46,321 bases of DNA from an uncultured Actinomycetes bacterium (GTDB lineage: Bacteria; Actinomycetota; Thermoleophilia; Solirubrobacterales; Solirubrobacteraceae), in the NCBI GenBank assembly GCA_937888775.1, contig CALAQT010000349.1, positions 1-46,321 on the forward strand, read 5' to 3'. The notes below the pieces were generated by a model. The model saw only the letters and a list, made by a program, of their open reading frames with translations, was not told the origin of the DNA and did not search any database. The translations under genes were made by a program, and so were the position numbers. Positions 23,688 to 33,743 of the stretch are shown here, in pieces. Position 1 is the first letter of the stretch. Each line of letters starts with the position of its first letter.

Positions 23688-24610
23688 GCCCCCGCCCCCG
23701 GCGGCAGCGCCAGCAGCTCGGCGCGATCGAACTCCTCCCGCTTGAGCACCTCCGCGAACGCGTCCATGTCGAGCCGCTCTACGATCGCGTCCTCGATGAT
23801 CTTCGCCAGCACGTCAGGCGCGAGCGCCTCCAGCTGGCAGGTCCCGCCGGACCAGTTCTTGGACCGGAGGTCCGACTTCTTCGGCGGAGCGGTCGGAAGC
23901 TCGTACGCCTCGATCTGCTCGACCGTGAGCGCGACCCTGACCGCCGTGAGCGACTGCGTTTGGATCACCCGGTCGGCCTCAACGAACGCGGCCGCGTCAC
24001 TGGCCATCGACTCGAAGATCGAGACGCCGGAAGGGTCGAAGTCGCCAACGTGCAGAACAACCGTCGGCACGTTCCGGTCAAGCGCTCGGCGGGCGATCGA
24101 GTAGTTCCCGGTCAGCGAACCGAACCCCCCGCACGAGTAGACCGGGATCGAGGCAAGACGGGCGACGCGATCGAGCTGCTGGATCATCCCGCCCGCCTCG
24201 CACCAAAGCTCGATGTACCGATGCTGCCCTTCCTGGCGATCGCGCCGATAGCGCGTCGCCCGCCGTCCAGTCTCGTCGTGGAAGTCCTCAATCCCGCCGT
24301 AGTACGTGTTCTCGATCGTGACGATGCCGTCATCGCGGATCGCGTCGAACGGGATCATCTTCGCCCGCCGCGCACGGACGAGCGCCTCCACCAGCCGCTC
24401 GTAGGCGTTGTCGTCCTTCGGGTACTCGTACTTGCCGACGAGCCTGTAGAAGATCTGCCGGACAGTCAGCGGTAGGTGGTCCTCGTACTCCTCGAGGATC
24501 TCCTCGACGTATCCAAGAAGCACGCGCGTCTTGCTGTGCGGGTTGTAGTCGAGGTCGTACCCTCGCGGCCGCCTGGCCCCGTTTTCACGGCCCGCCGTGA
24601 TTTCGGTCAC
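23684..24610 (-). CDS. TOPRIM protein resembling Topo VI-A / Spo11
   Basis: The protein has about 308 residues from GTG 24610 (GTGA overlap; GTG 24619 is the upstream option). A winged-helix part has LPLTVRQIFYRLVGKY, resembling the tyrosine-bearing RDIYY motif of topoisomerase VI A and Spo11. A TOPRIM part has ELWCEAGG (Glu) and HVGDFDPSGVSIF (Asp-x-Asp). A third region has SIPVYSCGGFGSLT. Related stand-alone proteins exist on actinophages. No ATPase (B subunit) is present. It could cut, relax or nick DNA in replication or recombination. Activity is inference. Confidence 0.7.
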   Translation of the reverse strand: MTEITAGRENGARRPRGYDLDYNPHSKTRVLLGYVEEILEEYEDHLPLTVRQIFYRLVGKYEYPKDDNAYERLVEALVRARRAKMIPFDAIRDDGIVTIENTYYGGIEDFHDETGRRATRYRRDRQEGQHRYIELWCEAGGMIQQLDRVARLASIPVYSCGGFGSLTGNYSIARRALDRNVPTVVLHVGDFDPSGVSIFESMASDAAAFVEADRVIQTQSLTAVRVALTVEQIEAYELPTAPPKKSDLRSKNWSGGTCQLEALAPDVLAKIIEDAIVERLDMDAFAEVLKREEFDRAELLALPPGAGA

Positions 24611-24792
24611 AGCCCCCACGAGCGCTCCTCAGCGACGGCGATGAGGTAGTCGAGCTCGCCGGCAAGCACCGGGTGGCGAGCCGCGTCGATCGCTGCTCGC
24701 AGCTCGCAGAGCAGCGCGATCCCGAGTGTGGCGACCTTCGGCGAGCAGGAGCCTTCCGCCGATGCGCGCGTAGACTCAGGCCGAGTAAGCAT
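24607..24792 (-). CDS. Small helical phage protein
   Basis: This 61-residue frame overlaps both neighbours: the end of the XRE gene (17 nt) and the start of the TOPRIM gene (GTGA). The C-terminal two thirds, LGIALLCELRAAIDAARHPVLAGELDYLIAVAEERS, looks like a helical hairpin. No family recognised. The coupling makes the XRE regulator the first gene of the same operon. Confidence 0.5.
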   Translation of the reverse strand: MLTRPESTRASAEGSCSPKVATLGIALLCELRAAIDAARHPVLAGELDYLIAVAEERSWGL

Positions 24793-25066
24793 CTCCGCCG
24801 CCGACCCCGGCGTGATGAGCCGTGACCGCGCCCGGATTCGCCGCCGGGCGCGCGTCGTCGGGGAGCATGCCGGGCGGTTGCTCCGGTGCTAGCTCCTCCA
24901 GTTGGCAGTTGAGCGCAAGGGCGAGCAGGCGCCGCGTCGAGCGGTGCGGTTGCCTGTGGCCGCCTTCGATGTTGTAGATCGTTCTCGCGCTGATGCCGGC
25001 GCGGGCGGCCAGGTCTTCGACCGTCCAGCCGTGCGCGTGTCGCAACCCGCGTACGGGCGAAGGCAT
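24776..25066 (-). CDS. XRE-family phage regulator
   Basis: A 96-residue protein if started at ATG 25066 (ATG 25102 is in frame but would overlap the opposite gene's start). The N-terminal part is a complete XRE helix-turn-helix, GLRHAHGWTVEDLAARAGISARTIYNIEGGHRQPHRSTRRLLALAL. The tail is Pro/Ala-rich. It heads the long minus-strand operon and diverges from the gene at 25101, the normal place for a Cro- or repressor-like switch. Direct repeats in the intergenic space are its likely operator. Confidence 0.75.
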   Translation of the reverse strand: MPSPVRGLRHAHGWTVEDLAARAGISARTIYNIEGGHRQPHRSTRRLLALALNCQLEELAPEQPPGMLPDDARPAANPGAVTAHHAGVGGGDAYSA

Positions 25067-25100
25067 CCCCCCCGGCGTGCATACTTGCGTGCAATCTGTC
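25067..25100. promoter_or_regulatory. Divergent switch region with 12-bp direct repeats
   Basis: Only 34 bp separate the two start codons. GCGTGCA occurs twice, 12 bp apart, which places two copies on nearly the same helix face. The plus-strand ATG at 25101 has no ribosome site, so that message may be leaderless. Confidence 0.5.
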
Positions 25101-25862
25101 ATGCCGAAGATGCTCGCCGATCGCTCCAGCCCCTTCCCATTGCGGCGAAAAGAAAAGGAGCTGCTCCCTCTGCGACTCCGTACCGGCGCTCTGGACGACC
25201 GCCGCGAGACCATCGACCCGCAGGACGACCGCTACGGACTGGTCGCGTCCGCCCACCGCGAACAGGACAGTTGGAGCGATGAGCAACACCGAGACTTCTG
25301 GCATCGCCACTTGTCGATCTGGCGCCCGCGCCGGGGCAACCGCACAAATCGGGAGGCGCTCGGTTTCGTACTCGCCCTAGCCCGCAGCATGGGGATCTCT
25401 TACGAGACGATGATCGTAGCGATGCCGGGACGCTCCCGCAACGATCTGCGCGACCGCGAAATCCTCGACAAAGCCGACCAGATGTATGGCGTGCTAACCG
25501 ACCCGCTGGGTGTCGATGAGGGCAACCCACGATTCGACGGCCCCGGTATGTCCGTGGCCGAGCGTTTCGCCGGTCCAACGCATCCCGATCTGATCGCTGC
25601 GCGGCGGTGTCGTCTTCCGCGGGTTTGGGCGGAAGACGGTCGCGGCGAGGGGGAAGCGGCTCTCCCCGCCCCACTTGCCGGCTGGATCAATCTCGACCTG
25701 CACGGCGCTCGAGGGCCTTTCGAGGGCTCTTTCGCGCCGGTAGGGAAAGCTAGTCGCGCCGCGCTGCGGGAGTTCTGTGCCGCGCTAAACCATCTTCTAG
25801 AGGAGCAGCCGCCGACCGGTCACGAGCAAGCAGAGCCTCGTGCCAGCGCTCGGCCGGCGTAG
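25101..25862 (+). CDS. Phage hypothetical protein
   Basis: The protein has 253 residues. A basic N-terminus (LPLRRKEKELLPLRLRTG) is followed by an acidic region. Then comes a well-structured central part with WSDEQHRDFWHRHLSIWRPR and ALGFVLALARSMGISYETMIVAMPGRS, the latter looking like a helix-turn-helix. The tail binds no obvious cofactor. It is divergent from the XRE gene and could be the opposing regulator or an early gene. The start may also be ATG 25110. No family recognised. Confidence 0.6.
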   Translation: MPKMLADRSSPFPLRRKEKELLPLRLRTGALDDRRETIDPQDDRYGLVASAHREQDSWSDEQHRDFWHRHLSIWRPRRGNRTNREALGFVLALARSMGISYETMIVAMPGRSRNDLRDREILDKADQMYGVLTDPLGVDEGNPRFDGPGMSVAERFAGPTHPDLIAARRCRLPRVWAEDGRGEGEAALPAPLAGWINLDLHGARGPFEGSFAPVGKASRAALREFCAALNHLLEEQPPTGHEQAEPRASARPA

Positions 25863-25892
25863 GATCGCGCCAACGACAAAGGAGCCCCTTCG

Positions 25893-26342
25893 GTGGAACC
25901 AGGATCGCCAACTGTCGACCGGATGTGCAGCGAGCTCCTCGATGCGCTCCAACTCGGCGCGAGCCAGGGCATGCGTGAGCATCTCGACCCGCAGCTAAAG
26001 CAGCTCCTATCGATGCTGCCAGAGCCCGCCGCATGGGTGGTAACAACCCGGAAGGGAAAGGATCCGCGCCTGCTCGTGCTCGCCGCCGAGGCCCTCTTTG
26101 TCATACAGCTCCTCCGTGACAAATCGCTGTTCGTTGTGTCCCGGACGACGTGCCGAGTGCGCCGGGTAGAGCACTGGCGCGATGGCCGCAAGAGTTCGTG
26201 GAGGTTCGAGTTGAAACGCTGCAACGAACCGATCCGGCTCGAATCACTGATCGCCGACGACGGACCTAGCGACGTAGAGGAGTTCGCGCGCGCCCTCGCG
26301 GAGCACGCCGGCTGGGCCATCAACGACGCTTCGTCCGAGTAG
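25893..26342 (+). CDS. Small phage protein, unknown
   Basis: A 149-residue GTG-started protein with AAAGGAG upstream. It looks like an alpha/beta fold with MLPEPAAWVVTTRKGKDPRLLVLAAEALFVIQLLRDKSLFVVSRTTCRVRRVEHWRDG, a strand-rich, PH-like pattern, and an acidic C-terminal helix. It lies just upstream of a perfect terminator hairpin and the right end of the element. No family recognised. Confidence 0.6.
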   Translation: MEPGSPTVDRMCSELLDALQLGASQGMREHLDPQLKQLLSMLPEPAAWVVTTRKGKDPRLLVLAAEALFVIQLLRDKSLFVVSRTTCRVRRVEHWRDGRKSSWRFELKRCNEPIRLESLIADDGPSDVEEFARALAEHAGWAINDASSE

Positions 26343-26350
26343 CTACCGCA

Positions 26351-26379
26351 TTGGGCAGCAACACGGTTCCGCTGCCCAA
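26351..26379 (+). terminator. Terminator-like hairpin
   Basis: TTGGGCAGC, an 11-nt loop and GCTGCCCAA form a perfect 9-bp stem 8 nt after the stop of the preceding gene. No T-run; likely the end of the rightward transcript. A second short hairpin, CTCGGCC-N5-GGCCGAG, lies at 26409-26427. Confidence 0.55.
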
Positions 26380-26486
26380 ATCCCCCCGGATCGCCCTAAA
26401 TCGCCGGACTCGGCCGCGACGGCCGAGAGGCCGAATCGCCCGTAAACACTGACGATCCGGCCTCTCCCCCACTCCGCCGGATGTAT

Positions 26487-26529
26487 CCTCCGGAGCGGAA
26501 GGTCGCAGGTTCAAATCCTGCCGGGCGCA
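26487..26529 (+). tRNA. 3' half of tRNA-Arg(CCG), right attachment junction
   Basis: From the anticodon loop CTCCGGA (anticodon CCG) onward the sequence is a perfect tRNA: 3' anticodon stem GCGGA, variable loop, T arm GCAGG-TTCAAAT-CCTGC, acceptor 3' strand CGGGCGC and discriminator A. The 5' half (D arm, acceptor 5' strand) is missing and is replaced by element DNA. Homology beginning at the anticodon loop is where tyrosine integrases often cross over. Confidence 0.8.
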
Positions 26530-26535
26530 TTCCCA

Positions 26536-26562
26536 CGAAAGCCCCTCCGACGAGGGCTTTCG
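26536..26562 (+). terminator. Terminator downstream of the tRNA fragment
   Basis: CGAAAGCCC / GGGCTTTCG stem, extendable through CTC-CGAC-GAG with a one-base bulge, 7 nt after the tRNA end. It probably terminated the original tRNA transcript. The next 290 nt hold no gene that I can support. Confidence 0.6.
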
Positions 26563-26851
26563 CATTATCAGGGGCAGTCGAGGCCGACGCCACGCAAGCA
26601 CCGAGAGCAGCAAGAGGCCCCGCGAGATCGGGCGTCGGGTGCCCAGACAGTCCGATAGAGACCTCCGGCCCGGGTCGCGCAGCCGGCCCCAGCCGCGGGA
26701 GGTCCTTCATTCCGTCCGGCGCAGTCCTGCGCTTCACCCCCAAAGTTTCAGCAATCGACTGCGGGCGCGCGGCCGAGGCATCGGCCCGGCGTGCCTTTCA
26801 TCCGAGCGTGGGTCAAGTTCTGCTCGGAGTGGCGACTCGACGTTCTACAGG

Positions 26852-28136
26852 CTATTCCGGACCGACGTTCTTATAGGTGACCGTGATGGTTCGGTCGCTG
26901 TTCATGTCGATGAAGCATTGCAGCGACCGGACGTAGGTGCCACCGCCCCCTCCGGGCACTGGGTCGTTGGTCGCGACCGAGCGATCGCAGCCGTCGATCG
27001 ACGCGATGCCGTAGATGTCATTGCCCGGGCCGGGAGCGTCGGCGACGACGAACAGCGAGGTGACGTCAGTATCCGAGCGCTGGGCGATCGCTCCGGCCGT
27101 GCAGCTCGTGAAGACCTCGGTGGTAGGGCCGTTTGGCTGCGAGCCACAATCTATGCTGGGGTTGACGTAACCACCACCACCGCCACCGGACACGATGCCG
27201 TCGGGTTGTGCGTTGGTGACGGAAAGCATGTATACGGTTGGCGCAAAGTACGCCGTGAGCTGATACCCGGTCGTCGTGATCGGCACGGTGCATGTGGTCG
27301 AGGCGCCCGCGCAGAGTCCCTCATCGGATTGCCAACGATCGAAGTGATTACCTCTGGCCGGCGTCGCTGTGAGCGTGGTGGTGGTTCCGCACGGCCAGGG
27401 GCCGAAGTGCCCCGCTGACACGTAGTCGTAGCCGACCGTAGCCGTCTCGGACTGTGAGCCGTCGCTCGGCGTCGCCGTCACCGTCACCGTCCCCGCTGCC
27501 CACTCTTGGCCGAAGAACTCGCCCTCTAGCAGGACGTCGATGCCGCCGCCATGGTTCGGCTGGGGTGCCGTTGACGTCAACGGCAACGCACACGGAGGAC
27601 GACGGGGCGCATGTCACGGCGTCAAACTCGTTCGCCCCCTCGATGTGCGCGGCATGCCACGCTCCCGGTTCGCTGCCGGGCGCCTGCGAGCTCAGAACGT
27701 TGCCGACGTTGTCCACGGCGACACACAAGCCGGCGCTCGGGCACGAGACGCCCTCAAGTTCGACGGATTTACCCGTAAAAGGCCCGTCGATGTGCGCCAG
27801 CCTCCACGGCGCCGTCGGGTCGCCCGGTCTCGATGAGGTCACAAGATTTCCCCGCAGGTCAACCGCGGCGCAGAAGCCGACCGAGGGACACGAGATGGAC
27901 TGCAGAAGGCCGCCCTCAGAGTCCACGAGATTCTCGGTCCAGCGAGAGTGGACAAGGGGGTTTGCGACCTCAACCGCGTTACCGTTGGCCGGAAGCGCCA
28001 CGCACAGCGACGTACTAGGACACGACAGGTCAGTGATGAGGTTCGCGGCGCTGACGCCAGGGGCGCTCAGCAGCGAGCCGACGCTCGCGGCGAGAAGCGC
28101 GTTCACCACCAGCCCTCTGAACGGTCGCCCCTTCAT
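26852..28136 (-). pseudogene. Secreted repeat protein split by a frameshift
   Basis: Starting at ATG 28136 (GGAGGGG upstream), a signal peptide precedes four repeats of the form SCPSxxxCVAVDxxGN, a beta-propeller-like cell-surface repeat frequent in Thermoleophilia-like genomes. After the fourth repeat (CVAVDVNG, near 27570) the frame degenerates. The sensible continuation, GGGIDVLLEGEFFGQEWAAGTV then GNHFDRWQSDEGLC...TAYFAPT, is in another frame down to 26852. One indel would rejoin them. It may be a dead surface protein, a sequencing error or phase variation. Confidence 0.6.
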
Positions 28137-28341
28137 GCCCCACCCCTCCGTTTGCCTAAGCCGACGAGCGGCCGTCCTGCTGTTCGCCGAGGCTGCAAGA
28201 GCGTATCACGGTGGGTCCACGACGAAATCGAAGCAATCGCCGCTCACTGGAAACAGTACGGCTGGCCAACAGCGGGAGGAGGTCCAGACCGGCGCCGCAG
28301 CCGCAGCGCTCTGTTGCTGGACGGCAGTGTGTGCCAGGTGC

Positions 28342-28941
28342 TTAGGCGCTCCCCGCCGCAAGCACCGCCCGATAGTCCTCCCAGGTGTCGACGTCGAGCG
28401 GAGCCGGCCCTGGGATCGGCACGTCGACGACGTCGTCTCCGGCGCCGTCCAGCAGCTTCCATACGCCCCGGTCGCCGTGCAGAACAGCGAGTTCGGAGAA
28501 GGTACTGCGCGTAAAGGCCAGCGGATGGCCGCGTCCGTCGGCGTAACCGCACGCCGCCAGCGGCGCGCTCCCCCGCCCGTCGAGCAGCGCTGCGATGGTC
28601 GCGGCGCTGACGCCAGGCTGATCTCCGAGCATCAGGACCAGCACCTCTGACCGGCGGTCGACAGCGGTCAGCGCAGCCGCGATCGACGACGAGCAGCCCT
28701 CACCGAAATGAACGTTCTCGACGATCTCGACGCCGTCGAGGTCGACGCGCTCGCGGATCTCGTCCGAGCCGCCGCCGAGCACGCACAGAAGCTGGCCGAA
28801 CTCGCACTCGCGCGCGGTGTCGAGAACGTGATCGAGCAAGAGCCCCGAGCCGTAGGGCAGCAGCTGCTTGGGCTGTCCTAGGCGCTTGGAGCCGCCCGCC
28901 GCCAGCACCAGGCCGGTGACGCGGCTGCTACCGGGCGCCAA
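28342..28941 (-). CDS. MobA-like nucleotidyltransferase for the CODH cofactor
   Basis: The protein has about 199 residues. TGLVLAAGGSKRLGQPKQLLPYGSGLLLDHVL is the nucleotide-binding start of MobA/MocA enzymes. VLMLGDQPGVSAATIAAL holds the metal-binding Asp, and GRGHPLAF follows. It would add CMP to molybdopterin to give the cytosine dinucleotide cofactor used by CODH. No ATG/GTG keeps the first strand, so TTG 28941, which overlaps the end of xdhC, is the best start. It is the last gene of the coxL-xdhC-mobA unit. Confidence 0.82.
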   Translation of the reverse strand: MAPGSSRVTGLVLAAGGSKRLGQPKQLLPYGSGLLLDHVLDTARECEFGQLLCVLGGGSDEIRERVDLDGVEIVENVHFGEGCSSSIAAALTAVDRRSEVLVLMLGDQPGVSAATIAALLDGRGSAPLAACGYADGRGHPLAFTRSTFSELAVLHGDRGVWKLLDGAGDDVVDVPIPGPAPLDVDTWEDYRAVLAAGSA

Positions 28942-29862
28942 CGTCCTCGGCGCGTTGCGCGGCGTAGCGGTCGCGGCAGCCATCGCAGCAGAAGAACACC
29001 CGCTTACCGGCAACCTCGAGCTGTGGCGTCGCGTCGGTGACCGCCACCCGCATCCCGCAGATCGGGTCGGTCGCAACCTGCGTCACGACGGGCACCGGCA
29101 CCTCGGCCACTGGGCGTCCCGGAGCCGGGTCGGAGTGGTGCTCGGAGACCATCTCAGCGAGAATCGAGATGGCGATCTCGTTCGGCGTCCCGGCGCCGAT
29201 GTTCAGCCCCGCGGGAGTGTGGAGCTGCGCGCTGAGCTCGCCGGGAACGTCGAGCTCGGCTCGCACGATGGCGCCGCGCTTGGGGCTCGCCACCAGCGCC
29301 ACGTACGGCACCCCGGCGGTCAGCGCCGCGGCCAGCACGGCCTCCTCGCCGTTGCCGTGCGAGGCGACGATCACCGCCGCCGCGTCGCCGACGTCGCCTG
29401 CGTCACCGGCCGCCGTGAGCGAGCTCTCGTAGCCGGCCGCATGCGCGAGCTGTCCGATCGCCTCGGCGATCGGCGATCCCCCGATCACCACGACCCGCGC
29501 CGCCGGGAGGTGGGGCTCGAGGAAGATCTCCAGTGACCCGCCGCTCAGGCACGGGTTGCGCTGCACCACGGCGCCTTCGATCGAATCGGCCCCCTCCCGC
29601 CCGTCGCCGTCCTCGCCGTTTCCGGGCACCAGGCGCAGCAGCAGCGCCTCGCCGGTCTCCATCGCCCGCAGCGAGTAGAGGCGCACCGAGGACTCGGCGC
29701 ACACCCCTCCGATGAACCCGTCGATCGTGCCGTCCGGGAGGATCACCGCGGCGGCGCCGGGCCGGACGCTGGTCGGTCGCCGCGCCCGCACGACGGTCGC
29801 GAGCACGAATGGCCGGCGCTCGGCGATCAGGCGCTCAACGTGATTTGCCTGCTTGCCCTTGA

Positions 29863-29866
<4 letters not shown>
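28928..29866 (-). CDS. XdhC/CoxF-type maturation factor with C-terminal YHS domain
   Basis: The product has 312 residues. Residues 1-80 are the XdhC/CoxI N-terminal domain (VLATVVRARRPTSVRPGAAAVI, GFIGGVCAESSV). Residues 130-235 are the Rossmann-like XdhC C-domain (ARVVVIGGSPIAEAIGQLAHAAGY). The last 45 residues, DPICGMRVAVTDATPQ...FFCCDGCRDRY, are a YHS metal-binding domain with the C/CC pattern. XdhC-type proteins hold and load the molybdenum cofactor. The YHS fusion might bring copper, which form I CODH needs at its Mo-S-Cu site; that is inference. ATG 29866 overlaps the coxL stop. Confidence 0.85.
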
Positions 29867-32223
<2,357 letters not shown>

Positions 32224-32308
32224 CAGCACGCTCTCCTTCGCTGCGGATCCGGGCCTACGTCTAGCAACTGTCAAATATGCAGGGTATTCGCAAGCCGGTC
32301 AACGACAC

Positions 32309-32324
32309 CTAAGTTATCGCTTAG
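32309..32324. promoter_or_regulatory. CTAAG-N6-CTTAG palindrome upstream of coxL-1
   Basis: A perfect palindrome CTAAGTTATCGCTTAG lies between the zinc-ribbon gene and coxL-1. Close relatives with the shared ATCGCT core occur at 41736-41751 and 43258-43272 in the same locus. This suggests a binding site for a cox regulator, possibly the LysR protein encoded at 43278. Confidence 0.6.
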
Positions 32325-32340
32325 TTACCGCCCGAGCGGC

Positions 32341-32613
32341 TCAGGTCTGTTCCCGTGGGCGCCTGGCGGCCTCGACCGAAACCTCGGCGGCGATGTTCAC
32401 CGTCCGGCAGCGTGCACAGCGGACCCGCACCCGCCGGGTCATGAACTGGGGGTCCATCGCGGCCGCGAGCAGGCTCCCGCACGACACGCACACGTAGTCA
32501 TACTCGCCGTTGCCGCGGAAGACCGGCCGGTCGACTTTCTCCTGCACGGCGGTCCCCCCGTCGATCGGCACCTCGCCGTCGCGGACCGCTCTCATCTTCC
32601 TGAGCGTCGCCAC
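32341..32613 (-). CDS. Small zinc-ribbon protein in the cox locus
   Basis: The protein has 90 residues. Two knuckles, CVSC and CARC, with a hydrophobic core (YDYVCVSCGSLL, RVRVRCARCRTVNI) form a rubredoxin-like or zinc-ribbon fold. It begins 10 nt after coxG on the same strand. A role in metal delivery or as a redox partner for CODH is possible but not shown. Confidence 0.6.
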   Translation of the reverse strand: MATLRKMRAVRDGEVPIDGGTAVQEKVDRPVFRGNGEYDYVCVSCGSLLAAAMDPQFMTRRVRVRCARCRTVNIAAEVSVEAARRPREQT

Positions 32614-32623
32614 CCGTTCCCCG

Positions 32624-33052
32624 CTAGATCGTTCCGAGCTTCTCGGTGAAGTTCGTGATCAGCGCGTCGAGCACGGTCGAGACCATACCCTCGCCCATCG
32701 AGGCGGCCTTGCCGGTGATCTGCGCGGCCGTGTGCACCTTGCCGCCTCCGTCAGACAGCGTGAAGACGACGTCCGCGTTGGCGTGGCCCTGACCGCCGGC
32801 CTCCCGCGCCTTGACCTGCATCACCGCGCGATGGCTCTCGGCGTCCTGCTCGATGACGCTGACGGTGCCAGTGAACTTCATCGACATCGCCCCCATCTTG
32901 ACCTTGATCTCTGCCTTGACCGTCCCCGGCCCGGTCTTTTCGATCACGCTGCCGCCCTCCACGCAGGGAACCAGCCGCTCGAGGTCGAGGATCGTGTTCC
33001 AGCTCTCGTCGAGCGGCTTGGCGGTGCTGAAAGTATGGTCGAGTTCAACCAT
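32624..33052 (-). CDS. coxG: CoxG: SRPBCC membrane-recruitment factor
   Basis: A 142-residue SRPBCC/polyketide-cyclase-fold protein from ATG 33052, with AAAGGAAA upstream. VELDHTFSTAKPLDESWNTILDLERLVPCVEGG is the typical CoxG start, GTVKAEIKVKMGAMSMKFTGTVSV is the central sheet, and ITGKAASMGEGMVSTVLDALITNF is the long C-terminal helix. CoxG brings CODH to the membrane and is reported to handle the quinone acceptor. No hydrophobic anchor follows the domain in this copy, so the anchor may be supplied by other proteins. Confidence 0.9.
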   Translation of the reverse strand: MVELDHTFSTAKPLDESWNTILDLERLVPCVEGGSVIEKTGPGTVKAEIKVKMGAMSMKFTGTVSVIEQDAESHRAVMQVKAREAGGQGHANADVVFTLSDGGGKVHTAAQITGKAASMGEGMVSTVLDALITNFTEKLGTI

Positions 33053-33080
33053 GGCTTTAGTTTCCTTTCGTGGGGAGCTT

Positions 33081-33533
33081 TCAGCCGAGATAGACCGTCT
33101 GTGCGTCGAGGCCGCCTTCGACGCCGGGTGGTAGCGCCCCGGTGCCATGCGCGTACATCGCCAGATCAGCAATCGTCCTGGCCTCGGCCGGCGCTTGGGA
33201 CTCAAACACGCCGTTGTCCCAACGCAGATTCTCGGCCGGGACGTCCAGCGCCATACCGGCCAGCAACTTGGCCTTGGCCAGGATCTTGCCGGTCGCACCT
33301 TCAATCGCCGCCGGGGCGCCGGCCGAAGGGCTCGTATTGAACCCATGGCCGACGCCGAAGCGATCGGTATCAGCCGGCACGACCTTGACGTCGAGCGGCG
33401 GAACCCCGAGCTGATCGGCGACCAGCTGGGCGTACTCGGCCTCGTGGCCATCTGACTCCGTGGTCAGGCTGAGCACCATCTTCCCGGTCGGGTGCACGCG
33501 CAGAAACACGGCTCGGTAGGCCTCATTGGCCAT
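33081..33533 (-). CDS. Stand-alone CoxL-domain fragment (mini-CoxL)
   Basis: A 150-residue protein with the strong site GGAGGAGG before ATG 33533 and an intact frame. It aligns end to end with one internal segment of CoxL: FLRVHPTGKMVLSLTTESDGHEAEYAQLVADQLGVPPLDVKVVPADTD down to PPGVEGGLDAQTVY. The cofactor-binding QGQGHET is changed to ESDGHEAEY, and the AYxCSFR loop and GxGE are not included. So it cannot be a CO oxidase. It may be a relic, or a retained scaffold or assembly factor. It precedes coxG with a 28-nt gap. Confidence 0.75.
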   Translation of the reverse strand: MANEAYRAVFLRVHPTGKMVLSLTTESDGHEAEYAQLVADQLGVPPLDVKVVPADTDRFGVGHGFNTSPSAGAPAAIEGATGKILAKAKLLAGMALDVPAENLRWDNGVFESQAPAEARTIADLAMYAHGTGALPPGVEGGLDAQTVYLG

Positions 33534-33566
33534 CGCTGGACCTCCTCCAGATACGGTCGACAGGTT

Positions 33567-33743
33567 TCACGAAGCTCGTGGCGGCTCCTCGCCCTTGAGG
33601 CGCTCGCGCTCCTGGTGGGCGGTCAGCGCGTTGTGCGCCTCGAGGTCGCAGAAGCTCGGCTGGGGGCCGCCGAGCAGATGGGGCGGGACCGCGGGTCGCT
33701 CACAACCGGGGTAGATGCAGAGCTTCGGCGGCGACTCGCTCAT
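33567..33743 (-). CDS. Small cysteine protein coupled to coxE
   Basis: A 58-residue protein whose ATG overlaps the coxE stop. CIYPGCERP...GGPQPSFCDLEAHNALTAHQERERL has three Cys and a His able to make a zinc site, followed by a charged helix. The form resembles small zinc-binding adaptor peptides. It lies between coxE and mini-CoxL. No family recognised. Confidence 0.55.
   Translation of the reverse strand: MSESPPKLCIYPGCERPAVPPHLLGGPQPSFCDLEAHNALTAHQERERLKGEEPPRAS

Larger units (their letters stand above)
11370..26529. mobile_element. Integrated prophage-like / phage-satellite-like element
   Basis: The segment is bounded on the left by a tyrosine integrase and on the right by a tRNA-Arg 3' half. 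It has an XRE-led lytic-type operon with replication genes (primase-polymerase, AAA helicase, TOPRIM protein) and both terminase subunits. It has HNH and small zinc proteins and a little cargo, but no recognisable portal, protease, capsid or tail gene. Several reading frames near its left side are broken. Either it is a decayed prophage or a satellite that borrows virions. The exact left att site was not found. Confidence 0.75.

Noticed and set aside
26460..26529. Complete but unusual tRNA including upstream bases
   Set aside because: A TCCGC upstream could pair with GCGGA, but it would give a 17-nt anticodon loop, and no D arm or acceptor 5' strand is present.
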